Position numbers and translations under genes: made by a program | Assembly: GCA_963739005.1 (NCBI GenBank) | Contig: CAVTYQ010000007.1 | Span: 124,001-188,000, forward strand | DNA length: 64,000 bases | Reading direction: 5' to 3' | Source of the DNA: DASWJZ01 sp963739005 | GTDB lineage: Bacteria > Pseudomonadota > Alphaproteobacteria > Rhizobiales > Afifellaceae | Notes under the pieces: model-generated | What the model saw: only the letters and a program-made list of their open reading frames with translations | Told to the model about the DNA's origin: nothing | The model's database searches: none | Shown: piece after piece, positions 16,628 through 25,531 of the stretch | Numbering within the stretch: position 1 is the first letter of the stretch | Layout: each line of letters begins with the position of its first letter

Positions 16628-17131
16628 TTAGCTGGATTTACCGGCTTTCCCGGCCTTTCCGGCAAGAGCGCGGGCGGCATCGAGAACCTCCTCGACGTGC
16701 CCCGGAACCTTGACGCTCCGCCACGCCCTGGCGATCGCGCCGTCGCGGCCAACGAGGAAGGTGGAGCGCTCGACGCCCATGTATTTCCGCCCGTACATCG
16801 ATTTCTCCACCCAGACGCCATAGGCGTTCGCCGTGGCCTTTTCTTCGTCGGCGGCAAGCGCGATCGAGAGGCCGTGCTTGGCCTTGAACTTGTCGTGCGC
16901 GCCGGGCCCATCCGGAGAGATGCCGACGACCAGCGTGTTCAGGCGATCGAAGGCGGCCTTGCTCCCGGAGAAGTCGATGGCCTCCATGGTGCAGCCGGAG
17001 GTGTCGTCCTTGGGGTAGAAATAGACAACGACGGCCTTGCCGCGCTCCTTGCTCAAGCGGAATCGCCCGCCGCCGTCGGTCGGGAGGTCGAAGTCCGGGG
17101 CCTTGTCACCTTCCTTCACTGTCATGCTCAT
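16628..17131 (-). CDS. bcp: Bcp/PrxQ-type peroxiredoxin, one-cysteine form
   Basis: A 167-residue thioredoxin-fold peroxiredoxin reducing H2O2 and organic peroxides. It has KAPDFDLP, YFYPKDDTSGCT with the peroxidatic cysteine, and FLVGRDG. The resolving cysteine normally five residues later (CxxxxC) is an isoleucine here (CTMEAI), and the protein has no other cysteine, so it must be recycled by an outside thiol. Of three clustered ATGs, the one at 17131 (MSMTVKEG) is chosen because GAGG sits 6 bases upstream. Divergent from the AsmA-like gene. Confidence 0.92.
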   Translation of the reverse strand: MSMTVKEGDKAPDFDLPTDGGGRFRLSKERGKAVVVYFYPKDDTSGCTMEAIDFSGSKAAFDRLNTLVVGISPDGPGAHDKFKAKHGLSIALAADEEKATANAYGVWVEKSMYGRKYMGVERSTFLVGRDGAIARAWRSVKVPGHVEEVLDAARALAGKAGKAGKSS

Positions 17132-17261
17132 GGTCATCCTCAGGTCAACATTCGGCGCCAAGCAAGGGTTTCAGGGGGTCGCGGAGACCGCTGCCTTACC
17201 GGTTTGAATCGTATAGAGTAGAAACCGCCGTTCGCGACAGGACTTGCCGCGCCCCAATGAT

Positions 17262-20200
17262 ATGCTGAAGGTCACTCACGAAATAGAGGACCCCGAACTG
17301 GTCGTCGTCGCGAGGCGGCGGTGGCGCCTGCATCGGATCGCGACCGTCTTCGGCGTCGTCTTTCTCGTCATCGCGGTAGCGCTCGGCGGCCTCTATTGGC
17401 GCGTGACGCGCGCCTCGATCGGCCTCGGCTTCATGACCGGGCGCGTGGAGGCGGCGATCGAGGGAGGCCTTCCGGCCGGCTCGCGGGTCAAGGTCGGGTC
17501 GACCGCGATCGGCTACCGCGACGCGGAGGGGGTCGTCCTCAGCATCCGCGATCTCGAACTCTCGATGCCGGGGATCGCCGCAGTGTCGGCGAAGGAGCTT
17601 ACCACCACCTCCTCGGCCTCGGTTCTCTTCGGCGGAAAGATCAGTCTGAACTCGGTCAAGGTGTCGGGGCTCGTAGTCGGCGTCAGCACGGCGCCGCGGC
17701 TTGAGCGGAACGGCAGCGGCGCGGACCTCATCCGCAATGCCTCCTCGGCCTTCATGGCGCAGGTCCTCAAGGCCGACACGATCATGCGGGACGCCGGCCT
17801 CAAGGAGGTCACCATCTCCGACGCGGCGATCCATCTCGACGACACCTTCACCGGACCCGCGCTCGACGTCTCCAACGCTTCCTGGGTCCCGCTCGGCGAC
17901 GCGCGCAGCAAGGCCTGGATCCAAATCCTGGAGAAGAGCGGGCACGACTGGGACATGACGGTCGAGCGGCGGAAGACGCGCGGCGGCGACGCCACGGTCA
18001 CGGTGGCGATCGAAGACCTTCCGGTCACTTCGCTCGTCCCGCAACTCGCCGGCGGAGATGGCGAACCCTACTTCCATTCGACCCTCACGTTGCAGGCGCG
18101 GATTGCGCAGGCCAAGGACGGCAGCTTCATCGGGCTGCGCGGTGTGCTTTCGAGCGCGGAGGGCGAGCTCTCGCTGAACGGCGAGGACGCGGTGAACTTG
18201 GAGACGGCGGCGCTCAGCTTCGCGCTCGACGCGACCGGCGACCGCGTGTCGATCCCGAACGCCGAGGTGCGGACGCGCACCGGCCGAATGCAATTCGAGG
18301 GCGTCGCCGATCTTGCCGACACGTCGGGTCTCGACCTGATCTGCCGGGTGCGCAGCGGCACGCTGCCGACCCCGATCGGCGAGGAACGGGCCGTGCAGAT
18401 CGTCGGCGGCGGCGGTCTTGCGCACATAAATTACGCCTCGGTCGGGATCGAGGTGGAGCGCTTCGATCTGACGACGCCCGGCGGCACGGCCTCGGTGATC
18501 GGCCAAGCGAGTCTCGCCGGGCCGACGCCCGGCCTTTCTTTCGCTCTCTCCATCAGCCAGATGCCGGCGGGGGTCCTGCGTGCGCTGTGGCCTCCCTTCG
18601 TGGCGGCGAAGACCCGAGTCTGGTTCGACCGCAACGTCAGGGAGGCGACGGTCGGTCCGGCGACGCTGACGGTCGCGCTTCCTCCCGACCGCATCGGCCC
18701 GGCCAGCCGCGGCAAGGTGCTGCCGTCGACGGCGCTGGTCGGCACGCTGCCGTTCCAGAATGCCGAATTCACGCCGATCACGACGTTCCCGAGCATCAAG
18801 AAAGCGCTTGGCGGGATCACCTTCGGAAACGCCACGGCCAGCATCTGGGCGCAGACCGGCGTCATGCAGATCGAAGGGCAGGGCGACCTGCAGGCCGGCG
18901 GCACGACGCTCATCATACCTGAGCTCGGCCGGACGCAGCCGCACGGCGACCTGCATCTGGAGCTCGCCGGCTCAGCCGCCGCGCTCGCAGTCGCTTCCGA
19001 CACGCCGCCGCTGAAGATCGCCGAGAAGCACGGAATCGTCGCTGACGGCATTACCGGCGATGCGGCGCTCTCGCTCGACGCCAACATTCCGATCTATGAG
19101 AGCGACTTCGCCGACGTTATCCCGACGTTCCGCCTCACACTTGCGAAGTTCAGCAGCACCAACCCGATCGACGGGCGCATGATCGAGAACGCCGATCTCG
19201 TGCTGGAAGGGAACCCGAAGAGTTACACTGTCAAAGGTCTCGGCAAGCTCGACGGATTCGACGCCTCGGTCGACCTGATCCTCGGCACTGCGGCACCCGA
19301 CACCTCGGCCGTCACCGTCGAGCTCGACGAGGCGGCGCGCAAGCGGCTCGGCTTTGCCTTCGGCAGCCTCCTGAGCGGGCCGGTCCTCGCCCTGCTCACG
19401 CATTCCAGCGAGCCGCGCCAGCAAGTCGCGCTCGACCTCAAGCAGAGCCGCATCAGCCTGCCGTTCCTCGGCTGGGAGAAGGGGCCCGGCGTGCCGGCGA
19501 CCGCAAGCTTCGTCATGGAGAAGACGACGGCGGGCACGGAGGTGAGCAACTTCCTCCTCTCCGGAAAGGGGTTCGAGGCGCGCGGCAGCATGTCGCTCGG
19601 ACCGGACGGGCGCGTGAAGACCATGCAGCTCGATAAGCTCGCGCTCCGCGCCGGCGACCAGCTCGCCGTGTCGGCAGCGGCCAACGGCGGCGGCTATGAC
19701 GTGCGCGTGCGCGGGGGGAGCCTTGACGCGCGCGGGATCATCAAGGGCGTGGGCACCGGCTTCGGCGGCGGCGCGGCCGATATCTTCCCAGTCCACGTCG
19801 ACCTCGACCTCGACGTGGTGCACGGCCAGAACGATATCGCGCTCTCCAACGTCTCCGGACGGATGACGGTCACCGCCAAAGGGCTCGACGCGGTATCGCT
19901 GAAGGGCATGACCAACGCCGACCAGCCGTTCGAATGGACCGTCGGCCGTGAAGGGAACGTTCGCGTCTTCCGGCTCTTTGCCGACGGAGGCGGCGCCCTG
20001 ATCCGGTTCTCGGGCATCTACAGCCGCATCGCCGACGGCAACCTGGTCGTAGACTATAGCGGCCCGATCGGCGGCCAGGGATCCGGCGTCGCGATGCTGC
20101 GCGACTTCCGCCTCCTGGACGAATCCGCCCTTGCCTCCGCTGTCCGCACGACGGCGACGCCCAGCGGCCCCTCGGATCAGGCCTACGCGCAGCAGACGAA

Positions 20201-20549
20201 CGACATGCATTTCGGCCAGCTCAAGATCCCGTTCACGCAGCAGGATTGGGTCATCAACATCAACGACGCGGCGCTGCGCGGCTCGGTGCTCGGCGCGACG
20301 GCGAGCGGCACGATCAACATCCCCGACAGCAAGATGGCGCTCTCCGGCACGTTCATCCCCGCCTTCGGCATCAACAACATCGCCGGCGCCATCCCGATCC
20401 TCGGGGCGCTGCTTGGCGGCGGCCGCGACGAAGGGCTCGTCGGCATCACCTACAAGATGTTCGGGCCGCTCGACGATCCCAAGCTCGTGATGAACCCGAT
20501 CTCGGCGATCGCGCCTGGGATATTCCGGAAAATCTTCGAATACCGCTGA
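17262..20549 (+). CDS. large AsmA-like / DUF3971 (YhdP-related) envelope protein
   Basis: About 1095 residues. One N-terminal membrane segment (about 24-46, TVFGVVFLVIAVALGGLYW) is followed by a long periplasmic beta-rich region. The C-terminal portion (AIPILGALLGGGRDEGLVGITYKMFGPLDDPKLVMNP in pieces) is typical of the YhdP/AsmA_2 family. Relatives bridge the periplasm and are implicated in phospholipid transport to the outer membrane; that role is inferred. The start is uncertain: the ATG at 17262 or a TTG at 17244 with AGGA too close to it. The gene is monocistronic, divergent from bcp and convergent with tyrS. Confidence 0.88.
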   Translation: MLKVTHEIEDPELVVVARRRWRLHRIATVFGVVFLVIAVALGGLYWRVTRASIGLGFMTGRVEAAIEGGLPAGSRVKVGSTAIGYRDAEGVVLSIRDLELSMPGIAAVSAKELTTTSSASVLFGGKISLNSVKVSGLVVGVSTAPRLERNGSGADLIRNASSAFMAQVLKADTIMRDAGLKEVTISDAAIHLDDTFTGPALDVSNASWVPLGDARSKAWIQILEKSGHDWDMTVERRKTRGGDATVTVAIEDLPVTSLVPQLAGGDGEPYFHSTLTLQARIAQAKDGSFIGLRGVLSSAEGELSLNGEDAVNLETAALSFALDATGDRVSIPNAEVRTRTGRMQFEGVADLADTSGLDLICRVRSGTLPTPIGEERAVQIVGGGGLAHINYASVGIEVERFDLTTPGGTASVIGQASLAGPTPGLSFALSISQMPAGVLRALWPPFVAAKTRVWFDRNVREATVGPATLTVALPPDRIGPASRGKVLPSTALVGTLPFQNAEFTPITTFPSIKKALGGITFGNATASIWAQTGVMQIEGQGDLQAGGTTLIIPELGRTQPHGDLHLELAGSAAALAVASDTPPLKIAEKHGIVADGITGDAALSLDANIPIYESDFADVIPTFRLTLAKFSSTNPIDGRMIENADLVLEGNPKSYTVKGLGKLDGFDASVDLILGTAAPDTSAVTVELDEAARKRLGFAFGSLLSGPVLALLTHSSEPRQQVALDLKQSRISLPFLGWEKGPGVPATASFVMEKTTAGTEVSNFLLSGKGFEARGSMSLGPDGRVKTMQLDKLALRAGDQLAVSAAANGGGYDVRVRGGSLDARGIIKGVGTGFGGGAADIFPVHVDLDLDVVHGQNDIALSNVSGRMTVTAKGLDAVSLKGMTNADQPFEWTVGREGNVRVFRLFADGGGALIRFSGIYSRIADGNLVVDYSGPIGGQGSGVAMLRDFRLLDESALASAVRTTATPSGPSDQAYAQQTNDMHFGQLKIPFTQQDWVININDAALRGSVLGATASGTINIPDSKMALSGTFIPAFGINNIAGAIPILGALLGGGRDEGLVGITYKMFGPLDDPKLVMNPISAIAPGIFRKIFEYR

Positions 20550-20566
20550 GTGCTGCGACAGCTAGG

Positions 20567-21817
20567 TCAGCCGACCGACACCAGCGCGTGCTTCTTGCGG
20601 CCGAGCGAGAGCTTCACGACCCCGTCGACGTTGACGTCCTTCGTGCTGACCTTGCGCTGGGGGTCGGTCACGCGCTCGTCGTTGACGCTGATCGAATTGT
20701 TGGCGACGGCGCGGCGGACCTCGCCGTTCGAGGCGGCAAGCCCGGCGCGCACGAAAAGCACGGCGAGCGCGACGCCGGCTTCGAGCTCCGCACGCGGCAC
20801 GATGATGGAGGGAAGCTCGGCGCCGGCCCCGCCTTCCTCGAAGGTCTTACGTGCGGTCTCGGCGGCGGCTTCCGCCGCCTCCTTGCCGTGCAGCAGCGAT
20901 GTCGCCTCAGTGGCCAGGATTTTCTTGGCCTCGTTGATCTCCGCATCTTCGAGCGCTTCGAGGCGCGCGATTTCGGCGAGTGGCAGGTCGGTGAAGAGCC
21001 GCAGGAAGCGGCCGACGTCGTCGTCCTCGACGTTCCGCCAGAACTGCCAGTAGTCGTAGGGCGGAAGATGCGCGGCGTTCAGCCAGACCGCACCCTGTGC
21101 GGTCTTCCCCATCTTGGCGCCCGACGCGGTGGTGATCAGCGGACAGGTCAGCGCGTAGAGCTGCCCGGTCCCCATGCGGCGGCCGAGATCGATGCCGTTG
21201 ACGATGTTGCCCCACTGGTCGGAGCCGCCCATCTGCAGAATGCAGTCGTGGCGGCGATGCAGCTCCACGAAGTCGTAGGCCTGCAGGATCATGTAGTTGA
21301 ACTCGAGGAACGACAGCTCTTGATCGCGATCGAGCCGCATCTTCACCGAGTTGAATGAGAGCATCCGGTTGACCGAGAAGTGCCGGCCGACGTCGCGCAG
21401 GAAGTCGATGTAGTTGAGCGGCGCCAGCCACTCGGCGTTGTCCGGCATGATCGCGGGGCGCGCGCCGTCATAGTCGAGGAAGCGCGCGAAGACGGACAGC
21501 AGGCTCTTCTTGTTGGCCTCGATGTCGGCGACGGAGAGGATGCGGCGCGTCTCGTCCTTGCCGGAGGGGTCTCCGACGCGCGTCGTGCCGCCGCCCATCA
21601 GCGTGATCGGCTTGCCGCCGGTCTTCTGCAGCCAGCGCAGCATCATGATGGAGAGGAGATGCCCGACGTGCAGCGACGGCCCGGTGCAGTCGTAGCCGAC
21701 GTAAGCGGTCACCGCCCCCTTCGCGGCGAGCGCGTCCAGCGCCTCAGGGTCGGAACACTGGTGGATGAAGCCGCGCTCCTCAAGGGTGCGCAGGAAGTCT
21801 GAGCGAAAGGTCGTCAT
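20567..21817 (-). CDS. tyrS: tyrosyl-tRNA synthetase
   Basis: A 416-residue class I aminoacyl-tRNA synthetase charging tRNA-Tyr. The HIGH-like motif appears as PSLHVGHLL, the tyrosine pocket as YVGYDCTGPS and QMGGSDQWGN, and the KMSKS loop as AKMGKT. A C-terminal S4 RNA-binding domain (about 345-410) contains SNGEVRRAVANNSISVNDERV. Length and motifs are normal. Divergent from anmK, an arrangement common in alphaproteobacteria. Confidence 0.97.
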   Translation of the reverse strand: MTTFRSDFLRTLEERGFIHQCSDPEALDALAAKGAVTAYVGYDCTGPSLHVGHLLSIMMLRWLQKTGGKPITLMGGGTTRVGDPSGKDETRRILSVADIEANKKSLLSVFARFLDYDGARPAIMPDNAEWLAPLNYIDFLRDVGRHFSVNRMLSFNSVKMRLDRDQELSFLEFNYMILQAYDFVELHRRHDCILQMGGSDQWGNIVNGIDLGRRMGTGQLYALTCPLITTASGAKMGKTAQGAVWLNAAHLPPYDYWQFWRNVEDDDVGRFLRLFTDLPLAEIARLEALEDAEINEAKKILATEATSLLHGKEAAEAAAETARKTFEEGGAGAELPSIIVPRAELEAGVALAVLFVRAGLAASNGEVRRAVANNSISVNDERVTDPQRKVSTKDVNVDGVVKLSLGRKKHALVSVG

Positions 21818-21910
21818 ACTTGCTGTCGGATCGGGGCGCGTGCCAGTTTCCGGCGGCTCTTAGCATGGGATCGGCCGCCCGTGAAACGCGGCCGGGACGG
21901 GGATTTCGAG

Positions 21911-23032
21911 GTGCCAGAGATACGCCGGACGATCGGCCTCATGAGCGGCACGTCGCTCGACGGCGTCGACGTGGCGCTGATCGAGACGGACGGCGAGACG
22001 ATCGCCCGCTTCGGCCCAGCTCGTACCTTCCCCTATGAAGAGGTCGACCGCGACATCTTCCGCCGCGCGACGGTGGCCGCGCGCGCCATCAAGAACCGCG
22101 CCGAGCGGCCCGGCGTGCTGGCCGAGGCAGAGCGGCTCGTCACGCTGCGCCACGCCGAGGCGGTGGAGGCATTCCTCGCGGCGGAGGGGATCGCCGCGGG
22201 CAACATCGACCTTGTCGGGTTCCACGGGCAGACCGTCTTCCACGACCCGGCGAAGGCGCTGACCGTGCAGATCGGAGACGGAGAGCTTCTCGCCAACCGC
22301 CTCGGGATCGCCGTCGTCTGGGATTTCCGCGCCGACGACATGGCGGCGGGCGGGCAGGGGGCGCCGCTGGCGCCGGTCTTCCACCGCGCGCTGGCGGAAA
22401 CCGCCGGGCTCGCACGACCGGCGCTCTTCCTCAACATCGGCGGCGTCGCCAACGTCACCTATGTCGGCGCCGGCGAAACGCTCGTCGCCTTCGACACCGG
22501 TCCGGGGAACGCGCTCCTCGACGACTGGACCTTCGCGCGGACCGGCAAGCCCTTCGACGCGGACGGAAAGCTCGCGGCGAGCGGCACGGCGAACGCCAAG
22601 ATCCTCGCGCAACTCCTCGCGCACCGCTACTTCGCGCTGCCGCCGCCGAAGTCGCTCGACCGCGACGCGTTTGCGGCACTGCTTCCGACAACGCTCTCCG
22701 ACGCCGACGGGGCGGCGACGCTGCTCCACTTCACCGCGCGTGCCACCGCCGCAGCGCTCGCCAGGCTGCCGGCGCGCCCCGTCGCCTGCTACGCCTCCGG
22801 TGGGGGGCGCCACAACGTCGCGCTGATGCGGCTCCTCGGGGATGCGCTTGCGGATGTGCCGCTCCAACCGCTTGAAGCGCTCGGCTTCGACGGCGACGCG
22901 ACGGAGGCGCAGGCCTTTGCCTTCCTCGCCGTCCGCGCGGCCGATCGCAAACCGATCTCCTACCCGCTCACGACCGGTGTCCCCGCGCCCCTCACGGGCG
23001 GGCGAATAAGCCGCCCGGCAACGACTGGTTAA
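21911..23032 (+). CDS. anmK: anhydro-N-acetylmuramic acid kinase
   Basis: About 373 residues of the ASKHA-fold kinase AnmK, which converts recycled 1,6-anhydroMurNAc to MurNAc-6-phosphate. Diagnostic motifs are GLMSGTSLDGVDVAL at the N-terminus, GFHGQTVFHDP, FLNIGGVANVTY, FDTGPGNALLDDW and CYASGGGRHN. The start may be the GTG at 21911 (GGGGA 7 bases upstream) or the GTG at 21881; no ATG is available in the right place. It links cell-wall recycling to the amidase and PBP genes upstream on the chromosome. Confidence 0.94.
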   Translation: MPEIRRTIGLMSGTSLDGVDVALIETDGETIARFGPARTFPYEEVDRDIFRRATVAARAIKNRAERPGVLAEAERLVTLRHAEAVEAFLAAEGIAAGNIDLVGFHGQTVFHDPAKALTVQIGDGELLANRLGIAVVWDFRADDMAAGGQGAPLAPVFHRALAETAGLARPALFLNIGGVANVTYVGAGETLVAFDTGPGNALLDDWTFARTGKPFDADGKLAASGTANAKILAQLLAHRYFALPPPKSLDRDAFAALLPTTLSDADGAATLLHFTARATAAALARLPARPVACYASGGGRHNVALMRLLGDALADVPLQPLEALGFDGDATEAQAFAFLAVRAADRKPISYPLTTGVPAPLTGGRISRPATTG

Positions 23033-23089
23033 CCTCGAATCAAGCATTGCCGTGAACAATCCGCGGGCTTCCCGCCCAGGATCGAGAGC

Positions 23090-24697
23090 ATGCGTCGAAC
23101 GCCCATTCCAAGCAGCGAGGAGGAGGAAACCGGCCGGGAAACCCGCCTGAAGCTCATCCTGCTTGCGGTCGCGCTGGCGCTCGTCGCGGGCTACGCGTCG
23201 ATGGTCACGACGATGGACAATTTCCTGATCGCCCAGGTCTCGGGCATCCTGAAGTCGGACATCCTGCCGCTCGCGATCGGCCTGGGCGGCGCCGTTGTCG
23301 CGTTTTGCGGGCTCGGCTACCTCGCCATCCGGCGCGGAACGTTGGGCAGGCTACTCGGCAAGTCCGCCATGTCGGCGGAAGCGACGATGAAACTCCGCGG
23401 ACGGCAGGAGTTCCTGAACGCGCTCGGCGGGCAAATCGAAGCGCACATCAAGGACGCGCGCCAACTCGCGATCCATCTCATCGACATCGACCGCTTTCGC
23501 GCGATGAACGAGCTCCTGGGCGAGGCGGAAGCCGATGCCTTCCTCAAGCTCGTCGGCGAAAGGCTGATGATCCTGGTCGACCGGCCCGAGCGCCTCGCAC
23601 GCATCGGCGACGACGAGTTCGCCATCCTCCAGCCTGAGGCGGGCGGCGCGCGCCACGCCGAAATCTACGTGCGGCGGATCGAGGAGGCGCTCAAGGATTG
23701 CTTCGCGCAGGTGCCCCAGCACGCACGGCCGGCGGCGAGCATCGGGATTGCACTCGCGCCCGACCACGGCGAGAGCCCGATCAAGCTCCTGCACAGCGCG
23801 TCCCTCGCGCTGGGCGCCGCAAAGCAGGCCGGGGGCGGCACGTTTCGCGTCTATTCGCCCGAGTTGGAGAGGTCGGTCGAGAGCCGCCTTGAGATCGAGC
23901 GCGCGATCGGCGAGGGCTTGCACCAAGGCTGGTTCGACATCCACTTCCAGCCGCAATACGACCTTGGAACCCGCCGGCTCACCGGATTCGAGGCGCTGGC
24001 GCGGATGCATCACCCGAAACTTGGCGAGGTGTCGCCCGAGGTCTTCGTTCCAGTCGCCGACCAGAGCGGGCTCATCAACCCGCTCGGCGAATGGATCATC
24101 CACCAGGCGGTGTCGACGGCCGCCACCTGGCCGCATCCGATCACGCTGTCGATCAACATCTCGCTTGCGCAGTTCCGAAACGGCGACGTCGCCGGCACCA
24201 TCCTGCACGCGCTCTCAAATTCCGACTTCGAGGCATCGCGCCTCCGGGTGGAGGCGTCGGAAGCCGTCCTGCTCGAGGACTCTCGCCCGATCAACGAGCA
24301 GCTGAAGCGTCTCAAGACGCGCGGCGTCTCGATCGTGCTCGACGATTTCGGCCTCGACGTCTCGAGGCTGAAGCTCCTCTCCCGCTCCGCCTGCGACGCG
24401 GTCAAGCTCGACCGCAGCCTGGTCCTGCAGGTCGGCGAGGCGCCGGAGATGGAGGTTCTGATCCGGAGCCTGATCGGCACCGCGCAATCCTTCCACCTCG
24501 ATATCCTGGCGGAAGGGGTGGAGAGCGCCGAGCAGGCGCAGTTCCTGATGTCGAACGACTGCAACAAGGTGCAGGGCTTCCTGTTCGGCCGTCCGACGGC
24601 CGCGCAAGACCTTGCCGCCATCATCGCCAAGGACACGCGCAACGCGCTTGGCGAAACGCCGGGACGCCCGACCAAATCGTCGAGCGCGGCCGCCTGA
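23090..24697 (+). CDS. GGDEF-EAL protein, likely c-di-GMP phosphodiesterase with degenerate GGDEF
   Basis: A 535-residue membrane protein: two membrane segments (about 22-42 and 60-82), a GGDEF domain (about 100-260) and an EAL domain (about 270-520). The GGDEF signature reads RIGDDEF, with the second glycine replaced, so cyclase activity is doubtful. The EAL domain keeps FEALARMHH, the acidic VEASE segment, LDDFG, KLDRS and AEGVES, which are the metal and catalytic positions. I infer a c-di-GMP hydrolase with a regulatory GGDEF. It starts 57 bp after anmK. Confidence 0.9.
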   Translation: MRRTPIPSSEEEETGRETRLKLILLAVALALVAGYASMVTTMDNFLIAQVSGILKSDILPLAIGLGGAVVAFCGLGYLAIRRGTLGRLLGKSAMSAEATMKLRGRQEFLNALGGQIEAHIKDARQLAIHLIDIDRFRAMNELLGEAEADAFLKLVGERLMILVDRPERLARIGDDEFAILQPEAGGARHAEIYVRRIEEALKDCFAQVPQHARPAASIGIALAPDHGESPIKLLHSASLALGAAKQAGGGTFRVYSPELERSVESRLEIERAIGEGLHQGWFDIHFQPQYDLGTRRLTGFEALARMHHPKLGEVSPEVFVPVADQSGLINPLGEWIIHQAVSTAATWPHPITLSINISLAQFRNGDVAGTILHALSNSDFEASRLRVEASEAVLLEDSRPINEQLKRLKTRGVSIVLDDFGLDVSRLKLLSRSACDAVKLDRSLVLQVGEAPEMEVLIRSLIGTAQSFHLDILAEGVESAEQAQFLMSNDCNKVQGFLFGRPTAAQDLAAIIAKDTRNALGETPGRPTKSSSAAA

Positions 24698-24713
24698 GGG
24701 CGGCGCGGCGCCG

Positions 24714-25367
24714 CTATTCGTTCTCGATCGCCTCCAGGCGCATGTCGAGATAGTTGGCGCAGCTCTCGATCAGCTCGTCGACGCGGCCCTCGAAGAAGTG
24801 GTTCGCGCCCTTGATCAACTGATGGTCGATGGTGATGCCCTTCTGCGTCTTCAGCTTGTCGACGAGCCCCTGCACGGCCTCGATCGGCGCGACCTTGTCC
24901 TCGTCGCCGTGGATAATGAGGCCGGAGGACGGGCAGGGCGCCAGGAACGAGAAGTCGTAGAGGTTCGGCTGCGGCGCGATGGAGATGAAGCCCTCGACCT
25001 CCGGACGGCGCATCAGGAGCTGCATGCCGATCCAGGCGCCGAAGGAGAAGCCGGCGATCCAGACGCCGCGGGAATCCGGGTGGAACGTCTGGATCCAGTC
25101 GAGCGCCGCAGCCGCGTCGGCGAGCTCGCCAACGCCGTGGTCGAAGAAGCCCTGGCTGCGGCCCACGCCGCGGAAATTGAAGCGCAGGCAGGTGAAGCCG
25201 CGCTCCTGGAACATGTAGAAAGCCTTGTAGACGATCTGGTTGTTCATGGTGCCGCCGAAGCGCGGGTGCGGATGCAGCACCAAGGCAATCGGGGCGGTCT
25301 TGATGGTCGATGGCTGATAGCGCCCTTCAAGCCGTCCATCCGGCCCGGTAAAGATCACTTCCGGCAT
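24714..25367 (-). CDS. alpha/beta hydrolase of the suf-neighbour family
   Basis: A 217-residue alpha/beta hydrolase with the nucleophile elbow GFSFGAW, the acid in HGDEDKVAP and the His in KGANHFF; the oxyanion region is HPHPRFGGTMNN. This short, highly conserved family (MPEVIFTGPDGRLEGRY opening) is regularly found next to suf/isc genes in alphaproteobacteria; its substrate is unknown. The start is the ATG of MPEVIF; 17 upstream in-frame codons are not conserved and run into the suf promoter region. Divergent from iscS. Confidence 0.9.
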   Translation of the reverse strand: MPEVIFTGPDGRLEGRYQPSTIKTAPIALVLHPHPRFGGTMNNQIVYKAFYMFQERGFTCLRFNFRGVGRSQGFFDHGVGELADAAAALDWIQTFHPDSRGVWIAGFSFGAWIGMQLLMRRPEVEGFISIAPQPNLYDFSFLAPCPSSGLIIHGDEDKVAPIEAVQGLVDKLKTQKGITIDHQLIKGANHFFEGRVDELIESCANYLDMRLEAIENE

Positions 25368-25411
25368 GTAAGGCGCATCCCATAGCTCGATTGCGGGACC
25401 GCGCGCGTTCC

Positions 25412-25440
25412 TTGACACGCTCGGTCCCCGTTTCTAGAAA
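25412..25440 (+). promoter_or_regulatory. suf operon promoter
   Basis: A consensus -35 TTGACA (25412-25417), exactly 17 bp spacer, and -10 TAGAAA (25435-25440), about 90 bp before the first suf gene. The -10 lies inside the perfect palindrome TTTCTAGAAA. Confidence 0.65.
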
Positions 25441-25465
25441 CTAGTTTGGAACAATTCAAAACTAG
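25441..25465. promoter_or_regulatory. palindromic operator at the suf start, resembling an Irr iron-control element
   Basis: CTAGTTTGGAAC-A-ATTCAAAACTAG is a 25-bp imperfect palindrome (10 of 12 arm pairs). Its core TTTGGAACAATTCAAAA differs at two positions from the ICE/Irr box as I recall it (TTTAGAA-N3-TTCTAAA). It begins one base after the -10, so a bound protein would block RNA polymerase. Assignment to Irr rather than RirA or IscR is inference. Confidence 0.55.
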
Positions 25466-25531
25466 CGATCACCGCCGCCGCCGCAGGGCGCGTATGTAAA
25501 CACCAAAGGCTTGGCGGAATTCAAGGATAAC

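Noticed and set aside
17196..18956. 586-codon minus-strand frame
   Set aside because: Antisense of the AsmA-like gene; Arg/Asp-rich composition, no family motif.
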